Source: Pseudomonas sp. A34-9
GTDB taxonomy: Bacteria; Pseudomonadota; Gammaproteobacteria; Pseudomonadales; Pseudomonadaceae
Direction: 5' to 3'
Assembly: GCF_029543085.1 (NCBI RefSeq)
Contig: NZ_CP119967.1
Location: forward strand, 6,331,001-6,395,000
Length of the DNA: 64,000 nt
The translations under genes were made by a program, and so were the position numbers. Positions 28,663-35,597 of the stretch are shown in pieces. A model generated the notes under the pieces. It ran no database searches. It was given only the letters and a program-made list of their open reading frames with translations, and had not been told where the DNA came from. Within the stretch, counting starts at the first letter, position 1; the number at the start of each line of letters is the position of its first letter.

Positions 28663-29046
28663 TCAAGCCTTAGGCTTAGCCTTCCTCGGCACTAAATACT
28701 TCATCAACCCCTGAAACCACATCACCAGCGCCGGATTACCCTTCAGCTGGATCGACTTGTCCTGAATCCCCTGCATAAACGCCAACTGCTTGTTCTTCGC
28801 CTGCATCGTGGCAAAGCCATAACCGGCATCTTTAAACGCAATCGCAAACGCCGGCTCCGCCACCACGCCAGACTTGCTGGTGATGCGCTGATCCTTGACC
28901 ACGAAATGCCGTGCCACTTTCCCATCCAGCGTCTGCAGCTGAAACACCAGATCCTTGTCACCCAACTGCTGCTGGAACGCAGGATTTGTCCGGCTGGCCT
29001 TACCCATCAACAAACCCATCATCCACAGAAGAAAACGAAATTTCAT
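28663..29046 (-). CDS. Small SCP2 sterol-binding-like protein
   Basis: This 127-residue protein has a hydrophobic N-terminus (MKFRFLLWMMGLLMGKA) that could be a membrane anchor. The remainder resembles the SCP2/sterol-carrier fold: strand-rich LVFQLQTLDGKVARHFVVKD, then PAFAIAFKDAGYGFATMQAK, then a GNPALVMWFQGLMKYL helix. A lipid-binding role is inferred by similarity of pattern only. I used the ATG at 29046; an ATG two codons earlier is also open. It ends in a Lys/Ala-rich tail (VPRKAKPKA). Confidence 0.65.
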   Translation of the reverse strand: MKFRFLLWMMGLLMGKASRTNPAFQQQLGDKDLVFQLQTLDGKVARHFVVKDQRITSKSGVVAEPAFAIAFKDAGYGFATMQAKNKQLAFMQGIQDKSIQLKGNPALVMWFQGLMKYLVPRKAKPKA

Positions 29047-29210
29047 GCGCACAGCCTCAAAAGGAAAATGAACGGCCGGGGCAGTGTAAGGGATTCGGAC
29101 GATAACGCCAGTATCTGACGCTGTTGGAAGAGGATGCAGACCAATTCCCGCACGATGACTGCCAAGTCACGATTCCGCAAGCAACGTCCTACACCTGTTG
29201 AAACACATCC

Positions 29211-29243
29211 CTGTAGGAGCTGGCGAAGCCTGCGATCTTTTGA
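29211..29243. repeat. Solitary REP arm (GTAGGAGCTGGCG)
   Basis: A single copy of the CTGTAGGAGCTGGCGAAGCC / TGCGATCTTTTGAT element without its inverted partner. It lies in the 365-base gap 29047-29411 and is the last member of this family in the window; none occurs from 29.3 to 64 kb. Confidence 0.75.
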
Positions 29244-29286
29244 TCTTCCGGCCCGCAAATCTATGGGAAATTTCCTGCAAAGTGCG

Positions 29287-29400
29287 GGGCTGTCCATGAA
29301 CTAGGCGAGTTGGCAGGCTAGCGATAGGCTCTGTGGGTCGCCGCAAAATCGGTGGCCGGATGTGCAAGTCCGAACTCGGGGAAATCAATTAACTGCTCAG
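29287..29400 (+). promoter_or_regulatory. Candidate structured leader of the DUF6124 gene
   Basis: The segment contains GGTCGCCG-CAAAAT-CGGTGGCC, an eight-pair stem with two G-U pairs, and next to it a ten-codon open frame starting at 29360 (MCKSELGEIN) that ends just before the DUF6124 gene. The density of structure directly upstream of a small gene suggests an RNA leader or attenuator. Alternatively the region could be coding, because the DUF6124 frame stays open upstream to a GTG at 29352. The rest of the gap from 29047 holds no gene I can support. Confidence 0.4.
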
Positions 29401-29411
29401 GATTTACGCCG

Positions 29412-29774
29412 ATGACCGATGAAACATTCAGCACTGAAGCAATCTCGCCTTACGAATCCCCCAATTCGAAGAAATTCCACGAAGCCGCCGAGCGCGCCCT
29501 CGACCACCATTTCAAACCAGCCGTCGATCCACACCCCAAACGCGAGAACGGCCTCTTCAAACTCTCCCCCGGCACCGACGCCGAGGCCCTCATGGCCAAC
29601 GCCTCCGAAGACCTCCTGTCCATCAGCGTCATCGCCTGCGACCTGGCCGACGACCTCCACGGCTCCCGCCGCTCGGTGGCACTGGCCCTGAGTAGAATGG
29701 CGGACGGGGTGAGATTGATGGTGGAAGGGACGCTCGACCAGATTGAAGTGCGAAGCGTGGCGGCCAAGCCGTAG
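29412..29774 (+). CDS. DUF6124 family protein (formerly DUF3077)
   Basis: This 120-residue acidic protein starts MTDETFSTEAISPYESPNSK. The stretch KKFHEAAERALDHHF, followed by a helical C-terminal half (EDLLSISVIACDLADDLHGS), fits the DUF6124 family of fluorescent Pseudomonas. No function is known to me. No membrane segment or signal peptide is visible. The upstream frame is open to a GTG at 29352 that would add 20 residues. The gene has its own leader and ends at the hairpin terminator at 29790-29816. Confidence 0.75.
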   Translation: MTDETFSTEAISPYESPNSKKFHEAAERALDHHFKPAVDPHPKRENGLFKLSPGTDAEALMANASEDLLSISVIACDLADDLHGSRRSVALALSRMADGVRLMVEGTLDQIEVRSVAAKP

Positions 29775-29789
29775 CGAGGTTTATGGATG

Positions 29790-29816
29790 AAAAAAAGGGG
29801 ACGTTAAGTCCCCTTT
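29790..29816 (+). terminator. Terminator with GGGGAC-GTTAA-GTCCCC stem (copy 1)
   Basis: A six-pair GC-rich stem is bracketed by AAAAAA before and TTT after. Nearly identical hairpins follow the genes at 30336 and 31522 on the minus strand (positions 30294 and 31481). It lies 15 bases after the DUF6124 stop. Confidence 0.75.
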
Positions 29817-29844
29817 CTGCAACTGCCTGTGAAAATCCAGGCAC

Positions 29845-29874
29845 AAAAAAACTGCCAATCACGGCAGCTTTTTT
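29845..29874. terminator. Bidirectional terminator with CTGCC-AATCAC-GGCAG stem
   Basis: An AAAAAAA run precedes and a TTTTTT run follows a five- to six-pair stem. On the minus strand it ends transcription of the small gene at 29890-30051. On the plus strand it is a second terminator after the DUF6124 gene. Confidence 0.85.
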
Positions 29875-29889
29875 GAGAATCCGAAATCG

Positions 29890-30051
29890 TCAGCCAGCCA
29901 ATCGACCGACAGGCTCGAAATCACTGCCCTTGGACAGTGCAACATCCAGAAAGCGGCTGCGCTTGCCAGAGCGCTTGGCCAAAACTTCACGAGCTTCAGC
30001 CTGGAACCGGGCAGCCATCATAGGCTTGGGTTCATGTTTGGACTTTTTCAT
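29890..30051 (-). CDS. Small basic hypothetical protein, 53 residues
   Basis: The protein reads MKKSKHEPKPMMAARFQAEA at its start and ends SKGSDFEPVGRLAG. It is rich in Lys/Arg and has no membrane segment. A strong GAGAGG ribosome site lies eight bases before the ATG at 30051, and a good terminator follows the stop, so a small real gene is likely. The function is unknown. It could bind nucleic acid given the charge, but nothing in the sequence proves that. Confidence 0.6.
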   Translation of the reverse strand: MKKSKHEPKPMMAARFQAEAREVLAKRSGKRSRFLDVALSKGSDFEPVGRLAG

Positions 30052-30293
30052 GGAAACCTCTCGGGTCTCGAAATTTGACTGGTTCGCCCTGTTTGCCGGC
30101 GCCACCCGCCCCCTTGATTCTTGGGCATGGATAATCAATGGCAATTTTGAAGGTTGAGAGAGTAGCGATATTTGAAAGCTTTTGAATAGCCGCCGGAAAC
30201 ACCCCGACATTGATTATCTGATCGAAGCAAACCGCAGATTCTATACCTGTCTCTGACTCATCACGCATCGGCGAGACGGGATTGACTACCCAT

Positions 30294-30316
30294 AAAGGGA
30301 CGTTAAGTCCCCTTTC
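30294..30316 (-). terminator. Terminator with GGGAC-TTAAC-GTCCC stem (copy 2)
   Basis: On the minus strand AAAGGGGACTTAACGTCCCTTT follows the stop of the gene at 30336 by about 20 bases. It is almost identical to the hairpins at 29790 and 31481. The 284-base region 30052-30335 holds otherwise only the promoter area of the small 53-residue gene. Confidence 0.65.
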
Positions 30317-30335
30317 TGATCCTTAACAACAACGA

Positions 30336-31454
30336 CTAACGAAAATCCTCTGCGCTTTTCTGGCGTGTTTCCAACCCCCGGAGCGCCGCCCGGTTTATGT
30401 AGGCATTCCCTCCCTCACCGCAATACTGCCGGAACACCGCCTTGTCCTCCTTGAGCACCGTCAGATAACTCAGAAAGGCTTGATTAACGAGGTAGGTATA
30501 AGCACCGTTTTTGAACTTGATGATGTTCAAGTTCACGCTGCCTTCCGAAGCGTTCACGACAAAGAATTTTCCCTTGGGCGGCGAAGCCGTCTTCGGATAG
30601 ATCATCTCTATTTTGCTGGGCACGCCGTAACGGTACTGAACAGAACCGGCCGTGGGCTTGCTGTTTCCCCGTGCACAAATGGAAACCGTCTTACCACCCT
30701 CCAACGGGCAACTGAAGTAAATGTCTTCGTCATCCGAACACAACGTTCCATCCTGCCCGCCCTGCAATGGCGCTGTTTCTTGCGAAACGCGTGCTGGGGA
30801 TTGAGTGACATCGGCGCAGTTGGACAAACACACTAGCTTCGAAAGATCCGGAACATCGCTTTCAGTAAACAGGTAGGCTGCTGAACCGTCCCGGTTGCGG
30901 GCGTGGTAAACGGGAACACTGACGGCCAGCCCCTTGGCAGATACGGGGCCTGCCTTGTCTTTTCCTGAGACCACCCTGCCCTCAGCACCACCGCACAACG
31001 CCTCCAAGGCAACGTCACTGAAGGGTTCCTTCGTTGGCACTGCGAACGGCTTGGCATCACCTCGGCAGTCGTAGCCGTGCCAGTAAGGTCCGGTGTTCGG
31101 GTGAATGTCGATCGAGAAAATATAGGCGCCGTCGAGTACTACTTTTCCGCTGTCGTAGGTAAAAACCAGCCAACGGCGCGACTTTGCCTGGGAGTAATTT
31201 TCGTTCTCCAGGATGTAACGCTCGCCATCTCGATACAGCCAGAAACCACTCATTGCCCCGGCCGACTCCGCCTCCTCGGAGAAACGTTGTCCGGACATTG
31301 CGTCTACAAGAACGTTGTCTATCAGCGCTAAGGCGCAACCACTATCCGCGTCCATACATGACTTGAGCGCCGGGAACATTGGCCCCGCAGCCACAGAGAA
31401 AGAACACAGCAATAACGCGATCAAGACTATTTTTTTCAACTTGCCTCCCTGCAT
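30336..31454 (-). CDS. Predicted exported protein of unknown function
   Basis: This 372-residue protein has a signal peptide (KKIVLIALLLCSFSVAAGP, cleavage about residue 24) and eleven or so Cys, so a disulfide-bonded periplasmic protein is likely. A central segment, CSDDEDIYFSCPLEGGKTVS, with YRYGVPSKIEMIYP after it, is a pattern I have seen in uncharacterised exported proteins of Gram-negative bacteria. It is the last gene of the minus-strand accessory run, with its own terminator and 67 bases from the gene before it. A role in immunity is suggested only by its place in the island. Confidence 0.7.
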   Translation of the reverse strand: MQGGKLKKIVLIALLLCSFSVAAGPMFPALKSCMDADSGCALALIDNVLVDAMSGQRFSEEAESAGAMSGFWLYRDGERYILENENYSQAKSRRWLVFTYDSGKVVLDGAYIFSIDIHPNTGPYWHGYDCRGDAKPFAVPTKEPFSDVALEALCGGAEGRVVSGKDKAGPVSAKGLAVSVPVYHARNRDGSAAYLFTESDVPDLSKLVCLSNCADVTQSPARVSQETAPLQGGQDGTLCSDDEDIYFSCPLEGGKTVSICARGNSKPTAGSVQYRYGVPSKIEMIYPKTASPPKGKFFVVNASEGSVNLNIIKFKNGAYTYLVNQAFLSYLTVLKEDKAVFRQYCGEGGNAYINRAALRGLETRQKSAEDFR

Positions 31455-31480
31455 ATGATTTACGGGCCTGATTGAATATG

Positions 31481-31506
31481 AAAAAAGGGACGTTCAGTCC
31501 CCTTCC
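31481..31506 (-). terminator. Terminator with GGGGACTGAACGTCCC stem (copy 3)
   Basis: The stem follows the stop of the gene at 31522 on the minus strand, with AAGGGG before and TTTTTT after. One loop base differs from copies 1 and 2. It also lies just upstream of the 30336-31454 gene, so that gene probably has its own promoter or depends on readthrough. Confidence 0.7.
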
Positions 31507-31521
31507 TGAATATTCCCTGCC

Positions 31522-31953
31522 TCACCATTGGCAACCTGTTTCAGGTTTCGAATCCACGTTGTAATCGTTTTCGAACGAATACTTCTTTGCGGACTTGTAA
31601 TTCGTATACGTCATCGCATCAACCCGGCCACCCTGAGTGACCATCTGATATTCACCTGTCAGCGCACCGTCAACCACTTCAAACCAAGTTGTCGTGTACT
31701 GGTAGGGCCTGCCATAGACCAACTCCTCTTGTTCAGTATTGCGATGAACCAGAGTGATGGCCTTCTTCGACTTGCTGTACTTGACGCCAGCACCGCTCCA
31801 TTTGGCGACAGAGTCGTAATAGGTTCGGAATTCAAAATTTATGGGTTTGCCTTCATAGGAGCGGAAGCAAAAAACCTCGGTCGTGACCTCGCTATGAGCC
31901 GCCAGAGGAACGAAAGCGAGCAACGCGGAAAACAATGCAGACGAAAATTTCAA
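31522..31953 (-). CDS. Predicted exported protein, 143 residues
   Basis: A signal peptide MKFSSALFSALLAFVPLAAH ends near SE22. The mature part is strand-rich (VFCFRSYEGKPINFEFRTYY, then GALTGEYQMVTQGGRVDAM) and has only two Cys, one early and one near the C-terminus, which could pair. I recognise no family. It is separated from the preceding LprI-domain gene by 52 bases and is probably in the same operon. Confidence 0.68.
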   Translation of the reverse strand: MKFSSALFSALLAFVPLAAHSEVTTEVFCFRSYEGKPINFEFRTYYDSVAKWSGAGVKYSKSKKAITLVHRNTEQEELVYGRPYQYTTTWFEVVDGALTGEYQMVTQGGRVDAMTYTNYKSAKKYSFENDYNVDSKPETGCQW

Positions 31954-32005
31954 ACCGAATATTCCTTTAGCGGTTTCATGAGTATCAGCAAACTATTCGG
32001 GCCTG

Positions 32006-32764
32006 TTAAGCACCAGGCTCAAGCGCGCCGCACTTCAGCTCTTTGATTTGCTCGTTCTTGATCGGAATCACACAGGCAAGGCGCTTCTCTCCGAGCCCAC
32101 GAAGTTCCGTCAAACTGAGCGTCACGTGCAACCCATCCTCGGCAAACACATGATCCTCAAACCCGGCATCGGCGTAGTCCGTCCAAAATGCCTTGCCCTC
32201 GAAACTGCAAAACCGCTTGGAGGACAGCACTCTCCAACCGCCATTGGGCGCCAATATCTGGACTGTCAGGCATGGGCTGCCAAAGGTGCTGACATAACGC
32301 GCGACGACATCGCCAAAGCGCTGGGAGCCAGACAGGTACACCTTGTTGAGATCGACCACATCACCCGGCTCATCAGTGACGATCGTGTCCAGGTAAGCCG
32401 CACGCTCCAGACTCAGCCTGGCCATGCAGTTGTTGATCGTCGTGACATGCGCTGCCACTCCTGGCTCGATTTCCGTGGCTTCAAGCGGGCACGTGGTGTC
32501 GCGTAGCTTGATCCAGGCGCGCTGGGATTCTCTGGCCATGGCGACCAGCGCCTTACCCTGCTCAGGGTCGCGCCGTTGTTGAGCCTCAAACCGTCCCAGC
32601 AGTTTCTTGTAGCTGGCATTGAGTTGCTTATCGGCTTCCTTGCGGGCTGCCTCCACACACCGATCGACCTGGGCGCTCACGGTGATTTCCTTGCAGTCGT
32701 CCTCGGCCATCGCAAAAGAGGCAAACAGGCATCCAAAGGATAACGCGATAAAACGCACAAACAT
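32006..32764 (-). CDS. Exported LprI/DUF1311-domain protein (lysozyme inhibitor-like)
   Basis: This 252-residue protein has a signal peptide (to about residue 21, AMAED) and an LprI-type N-terminal domain (about residues 24-130) with Cys at 24, 36 and two further positions. The core is ADKQLNASYKKLLGRFEAQQ then ESQRAWIKLRDTTCPLEATE and INNCMARLSLERAAYLDTI. The same domain in the protein at 39653 is strikingly similar. LprI of Mycobacterium inhibits lysozyme, hence the domain name; many DUF1311 proteins are uncharacterised. I took the ATG at 32764, two bases after the upstream stop, over a TTG two codons earlier. Confidence 0.78.
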   Translation of the reverse strand: MFVRFIALSFGCLFASFAMAEDDCKEITVSAQVDRCVEAARKEADKQLNASYKKLLGRFEAQQRRDPEQGKALVAMARESQRAWIKLRDTTCPLEATEIEPGVAAHVTTINNCMARLSLERAAYLDTIVTDEPGDVVDLNKVYLSGSQRFGDVVARYVSTFGSPCLTVQILAPNGGWRVLSSKRFCSFEGKAFWTDYADAGFEDHVFAEDGLHVTLSLTELRGLGEKRLACVIPIKNEQIKELKCGALEPGA

Positions 32765-32766
32765 GT

Positions 32767-33615
32767 TCAATTTTTCATTCCCTGAATTGCGGATCGCTCA
32801 ACTACGCGTTGAGGTATTTTCTGCGCCTTGCCATCGGCGCTCATCGCGTCGCGGTACTGGCTGTAATAACGCTGCGCTTCGTCTTTTCGATCAAGTCGCC
32901 ATAGTGAGTCGGCCATGTTCAACATCAGTACCGTGCGTTTACCAACGGCCTCAACGCCGCGATAAAACTTCAGCGCCAACTCATCTCTACCGCCCTCGGC
33001 CAGATAAAAACCGAGGTCGTTGTAGACCCGAACATTTTGCGCCGGGGGATGGCATGCCATGTAGGACTCTGGACTTAGAAAGTTCAGGCTCGATTCGATG
33101 GACTCTGCGCGGGACTGTGCCGGCTCGATACTTGAGGCATATTTCAGCAAGTCCTTTGGGGACGTCGTCTCTAGGGTGAGAGTGAGCACATCGCCGTCTT
33201 CGGAAACCCATTGATTGCCCTTCCAGTGACCGACACCAAAAGTCGCCCAACGATCAGCCAGCACACAACCGGTCTCCATGGAAATCACAACGCAATGCTG
33301 TTGCGACTCCAGTTTTTCTTCGCCATTTTCGAGCGACAACATGCCGAACACGACGGGGTCGAGCAGTAAGGTTTTCTTGTCAGGACTGAGCCAGTCCGGG
33401 TGTCCGTCGGCGCCAACATCGGCACTGAAGAGCGGGAAGGTTTTGCCGTTGGCGGTGTACCATGCGATCGCCGAATCCACACCCGGCATCGTCCATTTTG
33501 TTGCTCTAAACGTCACGGTGTGTCCGTCGATGCCGACTATCGGTGGATCCTCGGCAAAGGCACTTGTGGCGGCAAGAAAGCTGCCGATCATCAACACCCA
33601 TTTAAGGCTGGCCAT
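32767..33615 (-). CDS. Predicted exported protein with TPR-like C-terminus
   Basis: This 282-residue protein has a signal peptide (LKWVLMIGSFLAATSAFAED, cleavage about residue 22). The N-terminal two thirds is strand-rich with HTVTFRATKWTMPGVDSAIA and a possible disulfide (HCVVISMETGCVL). The end, DLGFYLAEGGRDELALKFYR then NMADSLWRLDRKDEAQRYYS, looks like two tetratricopeptide units, which bind partner proteins. The start overlaps the upstream gene by 14 bases, so the two are translationally linked. No function is recognised. Confidence 0.7.
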   Translation of the reverse strand: MASLKWVLMIGSFLAATSAFAEDPPIVGIDGHTVTFRATKWTMPGVDSAIAWYTANGKTFPLFSADVGADGHPDWLSPDKKTLLLDPVVFGMLSLENGEEKLESQQHCVVISMETGCVLADRWATFGVGHWKGNQWVSEDGDVLTLTLETTSPKDLLKYASSIEPAQSRAESIESSLNFLSPESYMACHPPAQNVRVYNDLGFYLAEGGRDELALKFYRGVEAVGKRTVLMLNMADSLWRLDRKDEAQRYYSQYRDAMSADGKAQKIPQRVVERSAIQGMKN

Positions 33616-34150
33616 AGACGATCCTCTTCACCGCCAGGCTTTCTGACATTAACTGTCTCTTCGTAACGCCATAGGCATCGATCAGCCCTTCCCGAGATCC
33701 CTTCGAACCAAAGGAGCGTTGGTTACTATCGAAGCTGTATTGCTCCAATCGTCCTGTTGTCGAGTAATAGCCGTGCCACTCCGCGCAGGCACCACAACCG
33801 CCATAGCCGCCTATAGAAACAAGACTGTCCTTGGTGCCTTCCACACAATCCATCGCCACAACAACATTGCTCAACATCTTCGTCCTCGCACCGTCGGAAG
33901 TGAGCTGTGAAACTTTGCCGATATCGCGTCGAAGCACTTTGCCGCCGATGTTGATGGTCTGGTCGGAGCAGACCGGGATGACGTGGGTTTCCGCACCATC
34001 CACCGTCACCGATCGGCACGACGAAACCAACACCACTTCAACACCGCCACACTGCATGACATCGCGCTGGGTGTAAGCATCCGTCGGCGCGGCTAAGGTT
34101 GGGGAAGAGAACAACCATGCCAGCCACCCGGAAAACAAAAGTTGATTCAT
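33602..34150 (-). CDS. Predicted exported Cys-rich protein, 182 residues
   Basis: I set the start at MNQLLFSGWLAWLFSSPTLA (34150), which gives a signal peptide; upstream codons in the frame look noncoding. The mature protein has about six Cys, including SIGGYGGCGACAEWHGYYS with a CGAC pair, and the pattern MQCGGVEVVLVSSCRSVTVD. It is likely periplasmic with disulfides. No family is recognised. It lies 19 bases behind the next gene upstream in the run. Confidence 0.65.
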   Translation of the reverse strand: MNQLLFSGWLAWLFSSPTLAAPTDAYTQRDVMQCGGVEVVLVSSCRSVTVDGAETHVIPVCSDQTINIGGKVLRRDIGKVSQLTSDGARTKMLSNVVVAMDCVEGTKDSLVSIGGYGGCGACAEWHGYYSTTGRLEQYSFDSNQRSFGSKGSREGLIDAYGVTKRQLMSESLAVKRIVYGQP

Positions 34151-34169
34151 TGAGAAATCCTTTTCGCCG

Positions 34170-34541
34170 TTAACCAGCCTGCTGTTCCGCCAAGCACTTC
34201 GCATAGCCGTCCGCAAACTTGGCATCGAATGACAATGCCACTGGCTCCTCCAACTCCGCCGAGCTATTGAGCAATACACGGGTAGCCGGGGTGTATTTGA
34301 TCCAGCCAATCGTGCCGGCGCCGTCGGTGTCGAAAAACAGCTGAGCGCGCACTACTTCACCGTCGTCCTCGTCGATCAGCAAATTGACCTTGTCCTTGCC
34401 GACATAACGAAAAGGAAAATCGCTGCTCCTGACAAGCTCAGTAAGGTAGCCGTAGCAACTCCCTTCGCTGGCAATAGCGGGCAGTGAATGAGGTAATAGC
34501 GAAAGCGCGATCAGCACAGGTCGAATGAAAAACCGGTTCAT
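34170..34541 (-). CDS. Predicted exported protein, 123 residues
   Basis: The start MNRFFIRPVLIALSLLPHSL at 34541 is chosen because a GAGGAG ribosome site precedes it, overlapping the end of the upstream gene, and because it gives a signal peptide ending near AIASEG. The mature protein is acidic and strand-rich (VGKDKVNLLIDEDDGEVVRA, FFDTDGAGTIGWIKYTPATR) with two Cys that could pair. No family is recognised. Confidence 0.65.
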   Translation of the reverse strand: MNRFFIRPVLIALSLLPHSLPAIASEGSCYGYLTELVRSSDFPFRYVGKDKVNLLIDEDDGEVVRAQLFFDTDGAGTIGWIKYTPATRVLLNSSAELEEPVALSFDAKFADGYAKCLAEQQAG

Positions 34542-34545
34542 CCAC

Positions 34546-35052
34546 TCACTCCTCATCCATCGGCGAGGATTCCACATCGGTCATGCTCATCAGCCGGAAT
34601 TCGTTGTTCACAAACTCGTAGTAACGATCCCGGTTACCGCTTTCCAACGCATTCCCTTGGACGTCCTCTTCACCGTCGAGCGTGATGCCGGAGACAATGA
34701 TCAAGCGGCTCTCGGGCTGGTAAACCATGCCGAAGGTGCTGCCGTCGTAAGCATTGGGCAGACCGCCAACGACTTCACCGGTCTGGGCGTCCAGCACTTC
34801 GCCGCAAATCGCGCTGCCGCCACAGCCGAGCCTGTGCAGGATGTAATGGCCGGCGAAGTTGACCTTGCCTTTCAGGGCTTTCACCCGTGCCTGATCCATC
34901 ATTGGGCTGCTGTTTTCTTGCGGCACCAGTTTATGGTTGGAGCCGGTGAAAACTGGCGTGACGGTGTAATCCTTGAAGGCTGGATCGGCGGCGAATGCCA
35001 TGGACGCGGCAGCCAATATCAAGCTGCCGAGAAGCACTGAAAATCCTTTCAC
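34546..35052 (-). CDS. Predicted exported protein with NFAGHY signature
   Basis: This 168-residue protein has a signal peptide ending at AMAFAAD. Its mature part contains VNFAGHYILHRLGCGGSAIC, then DAQTGEVVGGLPNAYDG, and LIIVSGITLDGEEDVQGNAL. I have seen the NFAGHYILxxxGCG pattern in uncharacterised periplasmic proteins of many proteobacteria; its function is not known to me. It is four bases before the next gene in the operon. Confidence 0.7.
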   Translation of the reverse strand: MKGFSVLLGSLILAAASMAFAADPAFKDYTVTPVFTGSNHKLVPQENSSPMMDQARVKALKGKVNFAGHYILHRLGCGGSAICGEVLDAQTGEVVGGLPNAYDGSTFGMVYQPESRLIIVSGITLDGEEDVQGNALESGNRDRYYEFVNNEFRLMSMTDVESSPMDEE

Positions 35053-35087
35053 GTAGTAACTCCGTAAATGCAGTGGGGACCGTCGAC

Positions 35088-35597
35088 TTACTCAGACTGC
35101 CCTTCATAACGCTGTGTCTGCGGATTGAATTGCCACCGATGGGGACGGGTCATGGCCTCTTTGCCCTTGTAGCGGATCTGGCCGCGCTTATCCCGGATGT
35201 AGGAGTAAATCTCGATGTCTTTTACATCGCCGCCGTTATTGGGCGAACCGTCCAGAACTTTTATCTCGGCGAAATAATCGCCCCCTACATGCTTCAAGTA
35301 ACCGTGGCACTGGATGAGGAAGGCGAAGGTCGAATCACCCGCTGAACCGCGGCTTGAGTAAGAGGTGAAAATGAAGTCTTCCTGGCCGTCATCATTGAGA
35401 TCGCCGCGGTACACCACCTTGCCCTCCTCCAGACTGAATCCATCAGTCTGAAGACTTGAATGTATGTCCAAGACGTAATCGGGTCTTTCCACCCATTGCG
35501 AGAGAAAATTCTTCGTATCGGTCTCCGAATTGCACAGATCCGTCGCCATGCTCACCATCGGCAACCAGGCCATACACATCAACAACAGTCGTTTCAC
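35088..35597 (-). CDS. Predicted exported protein with FG-GAP-like calcium motif
   Basis: This 169-residue protein has a signal peptide (MKRLLLMCMAWLPMVSMATD). A GDLNDDGQEDFIFTSYSSRG segment near residue 65 resembles FG-GAP or EF-hand type calcium loops (DxNxDG). The start overlaps the stop of the 816-residue fusion gene by four bases (ATGA), so it is translated in concert with that gene. That coupling is the best clue that the exported proteins belong to one operon with the two enzymes upstream. Confidence 0.7.
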   Translation of the reverse strand: MKRLLLMCMAWLPMVSMATDLCNSETDTKNFLSQWVERPDYVLDIHSSLQTDGFSLEEGKVVYRGDLNDDGQEDFIFTSYSSRGSAGDSTFAFLIQCHGYLKHVGGDYFAEIKVLDGSPNNGGDVKDIEIYSYIRDKRGQIRYKGKEAMTRPHRWQFNPQTQRYEGQSE

